From Cordia subcordata (Eukaryota > Streptophyta > Magnoliopsida > Boraginales > Cordiaceae): DNA of 64,000 nucleotides. This document shows, piece by piece, positions 36,364-46,652 of this stretch. Position 1 is the first letter of the stretch; every line of letters begins with the position of its first letter. A model generated the notes under the pieces. It saw nothing but the letters and a program-made list of their open reading frames with translations, had not been told where the DNA came from and ran no database searches. Both the position numbers and the translations under genes were made by a program. The stretch lies in the NCBI GenBank assembly GCA_028554755.1, contig JAPTOF010000002.1, forward strand, positions 26,903,001 through 26,967,000, read 5' to 3'.

Positions 36364-39300
36364 GTATGGTGGGTAGTGCTTTTGTGTCTTTTCGAGTTTA
36401 ACTAATCGTTCATCTCATTTTTTTGGCCTCCCATTATTATTCTTTATTAGATACTTCAATTTATATAATTTTTTTTTTCATTGTTTCCTCTTTGATGTCG
36501 TCTAATATTGTATAGGGGGACCTTTTCTTTTCTTGTTTTTTCTTTTTTTTCTAGGTGGTGAAGCGTGACACCCCACTATCAATGGTATTCATGGAAAGCA
36601 TATCGGAGGTGAGACACGTACATATTCTTTGGCTTATTCTCTGGGAGCCATAGCTAGTACTGTGGACCTTAACTGTGAAGAGAATAGCATGCATCACTAG
36701 CCATTACTTACTTTCTACTATTAGATCGCATCGATTAAACCAAATCAGACTAAGCCTTATCTCGTTATGTAATATGCATCATACATATATAGTTATATAT
36801 TGGATTAGAAGATCAAACTAAGTCTTATCTCATTATGTGTTATACAACATAAATATATACTTATATATTAGATTATAAAATTTTAGTCCTGAAGTATTTC
36901 TGGTAATCATTACTCTTTCTGGTCTCATGACACTAATAACTTTTGTTCATCTATTTTTTTTTGTATTTGGAGTATAATTTAATGTGCAAGTGGAGTTGAG
37001 TTCTTGAAATGCATCAATGGAAACATGGCGGGTTACAATTGGAACAAGGGTAAATACTAGCTCTGACATAATCCTTGCCATGGACAATAATTATGTGACA
37101 GAAAGTTGAACCTCCAGAATGCTTGCTTTTTTTTTTTTTTCTTTTTCATTTTAGTTTTTTGGATTTTGAAAAACACCTAATCGGACGTGGGCCATCAAAT
37201 GATCATTCTAAGAAATGTTTTACCTCTTTTATCTTTCTCCGATAAAGAAAGTACTTGGACTTATAAACTGTGAGCTTTTTTTTAATATATGTTAGTGTCT
37301 ACATGTGATATCCTATGGTTTGTAGGGTGACTTGTCACTTGGTTATAAGTGAGTGGTGTGAGTATAATTAATAACTTGAAGTAATCATTTTGGGCTAATT
37401 GATTGGAGGCCTACGTAGTTATTAGTTATGTATTCCTCGCGGGCTTGGGGGGTTGGGCTCAGGGGCATGGCAGAATGGCATTCAAAACCAGTTCAAAACC
37501 GTTTGTGGGACCTAAGTGCTATGCGGGACAAAGTGCTACACCGTACATGCGGTGGAAGTCACCTCTTGAGCTCGTAGGAGCCATTGTGGGAGCTAAGTGC
37601 TATGCGGGCAAATTGCTACACCATATATGCGATGGAAGCCATCTCTTGAGCCTGTTGGAACTACCTCTAGAGTCTTGCACCGCCTGGTTTTGTGTGTGAT
37701 TATGTGCCCCTGACGAGGACTCAGGTTCTGAACAACAGTGAATGTAATATCCCACGTCGGTTTGTGGGGTGACTTATTTATAAGTGGGTATAACTAATAA
37801 CTTAGTTTAATCATTTTGAACTAATTAGATGCCTAAGTAGTTATTAGTTATATTTACAACATCAATATCACTCGCGGGCCTGGGGTCAAGGGGCGTGACA
37901 CTACGTGTCAACTAACTATTACTTACTACTTAAGGCTTTCTGGTCTTGATTATGGCCCTCAAATGTGGGAAAAAAGAAAAGAATTGATGTTGAATAAATA
38001 GAATTAGTGGAAATTAATTTTCTTGTAACTGTAAATTGATTGGTTTTTAAGGAACAATCTAATCTTCATAGTCATGTTTTTCTGTATTTGAAAAATGATG
38101 TTTGCATATATGGTTGTTTCCAAGTAAAGGCAATGCCTATTTTCTATAATCAGACTCATCGTAGCCAGCAATAGCTTGACATACCTGTTAAAATCTACAA
38201 TGACGAATTTTTGGGCACTAGCGACCTGCGAGATTAACAACCAATATTTCTATATACATTGTTTCTTGTAATGATACTTCTCTGTTTATTGGTTATGTTG
38301 GGCTAGCAGCAATAGCTATGGTGGATTGAAAGCAATATTTGTGGGTAGTATACTTCAATAAAGGCTCACTTTCATTGCTATTTGAGACATCTACATTTTC
38401 GTAAAATGATTCTGGTAAGAACGAATAAAAGAACAATCTTTCTAGTGGCTTGATGAAAGATGACCATCCTTTTCTGATGATTCTTGCAGCAGATGAAAAT
38501 AGACCATCAATGTGTATCCTCAGTGGATTTGTTATCATTGTTGCAATAGAAAGACCTTGCAACTGGACACCGTATAATATGTAACGCACTATAATGGTGT
38601 ATGCAGTGAAGGTTTTAGATTCCTAGTTGCTGGGCAATAGCTTTTGCAGATTTTACATTCTCAAACTTAATACCTTACTATGTAAAGTATAATGATTACG
38701 GTGGAGATGATGTCTTGATTAAATTAATGGGAGGACATTAAGCGCTCCACGTACCACTCTTTTCAATGGCTTTTAAGTCTTAAGTTTGCCTCTTAACCAG
38801 TATTTGGCTTGAAAGACGATCTTGATTCATGCTTTATTGTTGTTGTTGAACCTCTGTAGCAGCTTGGAAAAGTTTGACCCGCAAATTTTTTAGAACTTAT
38901 ATAAACAAGAACTTGACAGACTTTTCTGTATTCAGACAAGATCTGGAGCTCTTTGGTGATTGGCGTTCTCACCTCTTGCCTTATACTTTGATTGCTTCTT
39001 TTGAAACATTGTCAGGGTTGGTAAAACATGGTCTGCGTTTTCCCTCCCTATCTAGTATGGTTCGGTTTTAGCGATAGGTTTCTCTCTTTTATGTAGACTT
39101 CCCTCGTTGTTTTGCTGGACATGAGCGTATCCTTTCCTTTCTAACCTTGTGAAAATACGCACGAGATGAGAGTCCGTTGCTGCGTCTTAAAATCATGGAA
39201 ACTAATTATGACTACTACTATATTCAGAGAGATGAAAATTAGAAAATTTAAGGGGTTCTTGAATTGATGTAGTAAGATTTTGTGACATCAAGAAACTTGC

Positions 39301-39383
39301 GCTTGCGTCTAGTCTTCTATTGCTATTGATGTTAACATATTATTGCCTCTGCATTGCAGCTTAATTAATAGACGTCATCTCTT
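36364..39383. other. Upstream region or leader intron of the group 1 sulfate transporter
   Basis: Contains the TRIM-like element at 37304-37900 (separate entry). An exon-like block at 36554-36608 is framed by ttttctag and gaggtgag. A minus-strand open frame of 98 codons lies at 38293-38589 without recognised domain. The last acceptor-like site before the transporter ATG is at 39359. The rest is unrecognised AT-rich sequence. Confidence 0.4.
37304..37900 (+). mobile_element. TRIM-like miniature LTR retrotransposon
   Basis: Two direct repeats act as LTRs: 37304-37472 (TGTGATATCC...GGCA) and 37743-37900 (TGTAATATCC...GACA). They share ataacttg/ataacttag, aatcattttg, agttattagttat and ctcgcgggc in the same order. 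Flanking pentamers are ctaca (37299-37303) and ctacg (37901-37905), a near-perfect target duplication. Directly after the left LTR, tggcattcaaaacc resembles the initiator-tRNA primer-binding site tggtatcagagcc. The 270-bp interior has no coding capacity but holds a degenerate duplication (gtgctatgcggg ... ggtggaag). Size and layout fit a TRIM. Confidence 0.6.
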
Positions 39384-42300
39384 ATGGGTCATCAAACTGA
39401 CAAGGCGATGGAAACAACAGAGATGGAGATCAGAAACCTTTCTTCCTCACAGCCCCAGAATTCGCCATACATTCACAAGGTTGAAGTTCCTCCAAAGCAA
39501 AACCTCCTGAAAGAAATTAAAGACGCCGTGAAGGAAACGTTCTTTCCTGACGATCCTCTACGGCACTTTAAGGACCAGACAAGGTCTCGAAAGATTATTC
39601 TTGGCATGCAGGCCATATTCCCCATTCTGGAATGGGGAAGAGATTACAGTTTAGCGAAGTTTAAAGGAGATCTTATCGCTGGACTCACCATAGCGAGCCT
39701 CTGCATACCTCAGGTTCAGCAAATTATTACAAGCTCTATATCTGAAAAAAAAAATGTTAATTGGAAGATCTTAAAATTTTAACTAATTCTCTACAAACCA
39801 ACAACTCGTGTGACAGGATATTGGCTACTCAAAGCTTGCAAATTTAGATCCTCAATATGGATTGTGTAAGTTTCGTAATGTTTATTGACCAGGACTATTG
39901 ATTGAACTGTGCAGACTCTACATTTTCTAACAGCATCTCTCTCTCTTCCTAACCTAATTCCAGATTCAAGTTTTGTTCCACCATTGGTGTATGCCTTCAT
40001 GGGCAGCTCTAGAGATATAGCCATCGGGCCGGTAGCTGTGGTATCTCTTCTGCTGGGAACTCTACTTGAGAATGAGATTGATCATGAAAAAGATGTACTC
40101 GCATATCGGAGGCTTGCATTTACGGCTACCTTTTTTGCTGGCATAACTCAGGCTACCCTTGGGATCCTAAGGTATTGTGTCGCGTGTGCTCTGTCATGAA
40201 TTATATGTTTACAAGTTATAGCTGCTTAATATAATCCCTTTGATGCTTCTTGATCCAAAAAATTACTGATTTTTCCTTTTCCTGCTGTTGTAATACCTTG
40301 CTGATAGTCCTAATATAGAATTCTTACTTATCTTCACCTAAACAACACTTGCTACAATCCTATGGTTGGAATCTAATTTTATCTTCACCTTCCTGCCAGG
40401 TTGGGCTTCTTAATTGACTTCCTATCACATGCTGCTGTCGTTGGATTTATGGCTGGCGCTGCCATAACTATCGCTCTTCAACAGCTTAAAGGTTTTCTAG
40501 GCATCAAGAACTTCACAAAGGAGTCTGACATTATTTCTGTTATGAAGTCAGTGTGGAGCTCAGCGCACCATGGCGTAAGCTCCCGGTCACCCTTCCCCGC
40601 TCTCCTGTCCCCATCCTCTAGTTTTAATGCCAAAGACCTCATACCAGAGGATTATATAATTACTAAAAATGGGTTTGTGATTGTTTACTTGCAGTGGAAC
40701 TGGCAGACGATTCTGATTGCAACAACGTTTTTAGTTTTTCTTCTAGCTGCGAAGTACATCGTAAGACTTCTTGACTCTTATAATTCTAAGCTTTATGGTT
40801 TAAAAAAGAAACTATATTTATGTCTCACCTGGTATGAGGTACAGGGGAAAAGGAATAAGAAACTCTTCTGGGTAGCTGCAATTGCACCACTGGTCTCCGT
40901 TATTGTCTCCACCTTCTTTGTGTATATTACCCATGCAGAAAAACAAGGAGTTCAAATCGTAAGAAACTATTTTGTCTAACTCCCCTATTTTCTCTGTGTT
41001 ATAAGAAATTTCTTTAAACATTGCGAGTATATAATACTCCAGGTAAAGCACATAAAGAAAGGAATCAATCCCCCTTCTGTGAATGATATCTATTTTACGG
41101 GTGATTATCTACTCAAAGGAATGAAGATCGGTATTGTGGCTGGCATGATAGCTTTGACGGTAAGATAACTTTGAGTTCAAGCTTGAAGCAAGAATGTCTT
41201 TTGGTCATAATCTTCACTCTCTTCAACAAGTCGTAATTTTCTCCCTCTTTTTCGGTGTTCTTGGTGGAAATGACTTTTAGGAAGCGGCTGCAATTGGGAG
41301 AACTTTCGCTGCCATGAAGGACTATCAACTGGATGGAAATAGAGAAATGGTAGCACTAGGAGCCATGAATGTTGTTGGCTCAATGACATCTTGCTATGTT
41401 GCAACAGGTGAAAAGAAACTAACAATAGAAAGATGTCACCAAACTTCTTACACATGCAAATTGAATATTTAATGATACTATGTATAGATAATGCAATTTT
41501 CAAGTTCCCAAACTGAATATACTAATGGCAAAGCTAGTAACAACAAAATACTTGCAACAACCATGTGACAATCTCATAATTTATTATGTTTTATCTCCTT
41601 AATTGTTTTAATTGATGTAGCCAACATAGTTTACTTACTCTTGCAGGCTCCTTCTCTCGCTCAGCGGTGAACTTCATGGCCGGCTGCCAAACTGCAGTTT
41701 CCAACATTGTGATGTCCTTCGTCGTATTCCTCACGTTGCTATTTATCACCCCTCTGTTTGAGTATACACCGAATGCAATCCTTGCTTCCATCATTATCTC
41801 TGCTGTCCTCGGCCTGATTGATTACGATGCAGCAGTTTTGATTTGGAAAATAGATAAGTTCGATTTTGTTGCGTGCATGGGGGCCTTTTTTGGTGTAATT
41901 TTCAAATCAGTCGAGATTGGTCTCCTAATCGCGGTAAGGGATGGACATACCATCATCTTTAAGTTAACAATCTGGGTTCTACTCTAAAACCCGAATATGC
42001 GTTACCTTTTCATGGTAGGTGGCAATATCCTTTGCCAAAATTCTCCTACAAGTTACAAGGCCAAGGACAGCAGTTCTTGGTAGGATTCCCAGGACAAATG
42101 TGTACAGAAATATCCAGCAGTACCCCAAGGCGACTCCAGTTCAAGGCCTTTTGATTGTGAGAGTTGATTCTGCAATTTATTTTTCCAACTCCAATTATAT
42201 CAGGGAAAGGTAGAAGTTTTCTCCTTTCAACTATAAGCTTTTTGCCCCTTTAATGAATCATAAATCAACTTTCCTTTCTCAGAAATGTGATCAGACTAAA

Positions 42301-42873
42301 ATAAGACTGATGCTTTTAAATCTGGAGATGTGTGAACTATTTCTCAACTTCTGAATTAATCCTTTTGCAGGATATTAAGATGGTTGACCGATGAAGAAGA
42401 GAAACTGAAAGCATCTGGTCGTCCTAAAATCCAATATTTGATTATCGAAATGTCACGTATGTATCAGCTAACATGTTTTCCAAACGAACTATCATAATCT
42501 ATAACAATAAACTCAAAAAACTATTGAAATGTTCCGTTGCAGCCGTGACAGACATTGACACCAGTGGCATCCATGCCTTGGAAGAGTTGCACAAGAGTCT
42601 TAAGAAAAGAGAAGTTCAGGTAAACTACATTTTCAATATTCCAATGTGAAGCAGCATTATTAGCATAACCGCATACAATTCTGTGCCCGGAAAACGTACC
42701 TCATGGCTGGTTTGCTAATTTGTGAACAGCTCGTACTAGCGAATCCTGGGCAGGTGGTGTTAGACAAGCTTCACGCTTCCGATTTCCCAACCTTAATCGG
42801 TGAGGACAAGATCTTCCTCACCGTTGCAGACGCCGTGCTAACCTGTTCCCCGAAAATGGTTGAAGAGGTTTGA
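39384..42873 (+). CDS. SULTR1: Group 1 (high-affinity type) sulfate transporter, 13 exons, intact
   Basis: SulP/SLC26 H+/sulfate symporter of the plasma membrane; group 1 members take up sulfate in roots and are induced by sulfur starvation. Exons: 39384-39713, 39817-39865, 39964-40171, 40400-40574, 40695-40760, 40845-40958, 41043-41159, 41281-41407, 41647-41933, 42019-42209, 42371-42456, 42543-42619, 42730-42873. They join in phase to 657 codons with TGA. Group 1 wording is clear: KVEVPPKQNLLKE, IASLCIPQ followed by [80 protein letters not shown]. The STAS domain has VTDIDTSGIHALEEL, with the Thr after Asp that is regulatory in the family. The C-terminus ends KMVEEV. The choice among SULTR1;1, 1;2 and 1;3 is not settled. 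A second ATG at 39408 is an alternative start. Confidence 0.95.
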
Positions 42874-44908
42874 GCTGTGTGACCTAAGACGCAAGGCTTG
42901 TGAAAGCAGGGAGCAATAATGGCTAATGCAGCTTATAAGTAGCTAGAAGAAGATATAACAATATCCAGTAAAAGCAAAGTGAGGGTTCTTGTTGGGTCCT
43001 ACTCCATGGTGCTTTGTGGGGATCCCTGGAAACATGACATGGTGGAAAATCGTCCGGGATTCCAAAGTAGAAAAGGAGGCTGACATGATAATGATTATAC
43101 TTGCTTTTAAGTCGTTTGTATTTGCATGCGAGTTAGATTGCTTTCTGCTGCCTTTCTAGTTTATTTCTTGCTAACCAGGCAAGAATTATAGGAAAATATA
43201 GTGGACTACATATATGCTAGTGAGAAAATAATAAAAGTTTTCTCATTTCTCAAACTTGGTTGCTTATCGCTCGGTAGCATATTTTTCTTAACCAATCGTA
43301 TAAGATGGTCTTGGTATTTATCATTTTCTCATGTCCAAAGAATAGAGTATTCTAACATTAACAATCACTTGTAATTTCACGAAGGGCCAGAAATCGTCAT
43401 ATCAACACCAAGTTATAACTATAGAGAGATATTGGTAAGTATGCCAACCAATTTCACAAGTTACAGCATGCCTATCCTCATGTGTGGCTTAAGTTCTTAG
43501 TAAGTATGCAGGCCTATTTCAAAAGTTTACAGCTGTAAACTTCTGCGTATTGGCTTGTTATTTCGTGTTCACCACAACTCGTTTTGTTTGTCTTGTCATT
43601 TTTGGGCTTGCACGTGAATATATTCTTTTTTTATTTTGTCAATACAATTCTTGAAAAGATTAATGCTAAAATACAAAGAAAATATAGAAATATGACGTTG
43701 TTGCTGGAATTGATGAGAAGCGTCCAAGCTGTTAAGCCCTCACAGCTCATCTGGAGAATCAGAAGTTTTTCCTCGATGACTTCGTTCAAGTGCTTGAGTA
43801 GGTGAACGTTATTTTCTTGTAGATATGTGGCTTTGCGGAATTCTTTGTTCCCGTGAAGGGGCAACAAAGTAAAAATATTTTATCCGCATCAAAATGAAAG
43901 GAAGAAAAAGTAAAGAAAAAAAAAATGGAGTCATCTTGCTATATATCTCATGCATGGCTTTATACCAAAGGATCACGATCGAAACGTACCCCTTGACTAC
44001 CTTTAACTTTATAACTGGGTTAATATATACCTGGTTATAGTCCGGTCAATCCCCTACTTGAAGACTGTAAGAATATCCTAAATCGAAAAAAGGGGCTACG
44101 AATTGAGACATATTTACTGATGGAAAGCAAATAGCTGAGATTGGTTGTTAAATCAAGGGCAGTATAATCTACTTGGACTCCCAATTTTCGATGAGATTTC
44201 ATGACCGCTTCTAAGTTATGTTGGATAAACATAGAAGGGGCGTGACTTCTTTTAGGGAGTAATAATAGTGTGTTCTTAAAAAACGGAATGAAAAATCACT
44301 TCTATTCGCTGGCAAACTTGAAGAAACAAGTTGTTCCTGCACCGAAAGAATTGGCATGCCCTATATACATTGGTTAAACCTACTTATAAGTAATAAAATG
44401 AAATTCATACTTTTGACAAATTGTGCTTATAGGCAAGTAAAATGGCCTATAAGCAATTACTAAAAGGGGAAAAAAACCACCCTTACTCTTTTTTAACTGC
44501 TTATAAACAATAAAGGTTAACTAAATTAAAAAAAAATTGTATATTCCCTTAAAAAACTAATTTTGTTTGACAACATTATTAGTAAAAAGTCCTTTTTATT
44601 CATTTTAATAAACATTATTATTTTTAAGCATATATTTGTCAAACATGTCAATCAAAAGCTCATAAACAGATTCTATCCAAACTCTTCTCAATTTATTCGT
44701 CATCTGCTTATAAGCATCATAAGCTGATCAATTACTTATTATGAAAAAGCAAAGCCAAAAGGACTCTAGAACAAAGAGAACAAAGGTATGTCTGCTACTG
44801 AATCAATCGATTAATACTGAGAATATACGTCACGCCCCCAAATTTACCAAACTAAAACCTAGACCGTGACCGCCACGAGCCTAAAAATATATGTCTGCAA
44901 CTGTAACT
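42874..44908. other. 3' flank of the sulfate transporter and intergenic region
   Basis: The first 300-400 bp are the likely 3' UTR of the transporter (aataaaag near 43230 is a candidate polyadenylation signal). The remainder has no credible gene. A MITE-like element covers 44365-44765. Near 44832 the string gtcacgcccc resembles an LTR end seen in reverse at 37891. Confidence 0.5.
44365..44765. mobile_element. MITE-like element, copy B of the family at 30180-30595
   Basis: Matches copy A in order: acttataagtaa, gacaaattgtgcttatag, ttttttaactgcttata, then gcttataagcatcataagc and gcaaagccaaa at the end. Both copies have the same orientation. No coding potential. Confidence 0.5.
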
Positions 44909-45376
44909 TCAACCAGTATATGAATATCTGTGTTGTTGGGCCCTCATTTTATACTGAGACCGCCTACTCAATTCAGCAAGCTGGCTTTCCCACACTCTGC
45001 AGCACGCCTTCTCTTTGTGGGCAGCTTGTGCTTGGTGTAGCAGGCCTCTGTAAGTCTCCTGCAGCTCCACAAACAGCATGGTGTATTCATCTCTCCTGGA
45101 TGCTTCACACACATCAGGATGGTATCGAAGCGCCATTTTTCGACACGCTCTCTTTATCTCATCAACGCTTGCATTACTATTTCTCTCGCCATCAGCTGAT
45201 GATGATGAGAGCATGCTGTGGAAGCTGACGAGGGCATCCGATCTTCGTTCATCAGATGTGTTTGTAGCTCGACAACAAAGGATCGTGTGGTTGTCGTGGC
45301 TCTTCAAGCTTTTGCTGAGAGTTGAGGTTATGAACTGGGGGTGATTTTTCAGTGGAGAGCTCAAAGAAACGTGCAT
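44909..45376 (-). CDS. Small J-domain (DnaJ-like) protein, probably plastid-targeted
   Basis: Intronless ORF of 155 codons. Residues 1-45 are rich in Ser, Thr and basic residues with few acidic ones, as in chloroplast transit peptides. The J-domain follows at about 50-118: helix II with EIKRACRKMALRYHPD, the HPD motif at residues 86-88 that activates Hsp70, then DEYTMLFVELQETYRGL. The start of the domain reads SFHSMLSSSS instead of the usual YxxLGV-type opening, and the typical end (L-S-D-P-x-x-R-x-x-YD) is replaced by a divergent tail with WESQLAELSRRSQ. It belongs to the DnaJ20-type group of short plastid J proteins. The likely role is co-chaperone of stromal Hsp70. The ATG at 45376 is the first in frame. 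Confidence 0.75.
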   Translation of the reverse strand: MHVSLSSPLKNHPQFITSTLSKSLKSHDNHTILCCRATNTSDERRSDALVSFHSMLSSSSADGERNSNASVDEIKRACRKMALRYHPDVCEASRRDEYTMLFVELQETYRGLLHQAQAAHKEKACCRVWESQLAELSRRSQYKMRAQQHRYSYTG

Positions 45377-46652
45377 GGTTTTGTTTCAGAAAACGCAAGG
45401 AATTGATTATAGTAGTTGTATATTTTGCTGGTGTATAAATTACCTCAATGTTCTCTTACCTCAATAGAGGTCGGATTCCCTCGCGTTGTTATAACAACAT
45501 CCTAAATTACCTCAATGGTCTCTTACTTTTAGTGTAAAAGACTTTTCGTTCTTTATCTTTTAAACGAGACATTTTAGTCCTTCATTTTACAAAACAAGAG
45601 GTCACTAGTCCTTGAGCACACTTTCTGTGAAATTTTAAGGGAAATAAGCACATCCACGAGGTAAAAGCCAAACCACATGAAACGCACATGTTTATTCCGT
45701 TAAAATTTTGACGGAAAATAAATTAGGAACTATCATAATCGTATCTTGTTTTGTAAGACGAGATATAAAAATACCCCGTTTAAAAGGTAAAGGATCAAAA
45801 AATCTTTCAGCAGTAAAGATAGAGACTCATTGAAGCAATTTACCTTAAAATCACTACGAAAAACTCGGTCATGATGAATTAATTTCGATAATTTGTCATT
45901 GTTAGATTTCTTGGTTACGTGATCTGTCTCGGAAAGGTCTAAACTTGTCGAGACGCGGTTCGGTGGTCAACCTCGGAAGAATCGAGGTGCAGAATTCCAC
46001 AAAATGTGTGCAATATCTAGCAAATATCGTCTTTCACGACAATACAAATTAAGAATTATTCTGACATTTGACCAATTCAATATACGCCTGCAAGGCAACA
46101 GACAACCAGTTGCGTCCACTTCCACAACATTAACAAGTGCGAACATAATAATGTTCTTGAATATCTGGACGAAGTTACATTAGGTGTTGCGAAGCGATTT
46201 TCTCGCATCGTTATAATCTTTCGAGAGATCCAACACTGATAAATTATGCATATAAATATACGGTGTTACAATGTTATAAATTTGAATAATATATAACTAT
46301 TAGATCTCCCTCGTACTGCTAGAACTTGACTGAATTATGATTATTCTCTTTCACAAAAATTACATCATACATGTAAAGAAGAATATAAATAAAAGACTTC
46401 ATCAGGCTACAGGAAACAGGAGCCTCTGCAATGCCATTCCATTTCTGCTCAAGCAACTGAAGACTACATTCATTATCACTGAGACTATTTATATATACAC
46501 TTACCGAACAATTCTGGAGATCGTCAAATCTGCAATTCCTTGGACCTAAGAAACGAGCTTCATCACCATGAGAACATTGTTACTTCGTTTTGCAGGTGAG
46601 CAGCTGATGAGAGTTTTCACTAGGAAGATAAGGCAAGGTACAAGCTGCTGGA
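45377..46652. other. Intergenic region between the J-domain gene and ACC1
   Basis: The right part (about 46300-46652) is the likely 3' UTR of ACC1 on the minus strand. The left part holds the J-protein promoter and an unrecognised stretch with repeated cctcaatg..tctcttac words (45440-45530). No gene is supported. Confidence 0.5.

Noticed and set aside
39384..42873. Naming this transporter SULTR3;1
   Set aside because: Its N-terminal, exon 9 and STAS wording (VEVPPKQNL, MAGCQTAVSNIVMS, YFSNSNYIRER) is typical of group 1, not group 3.
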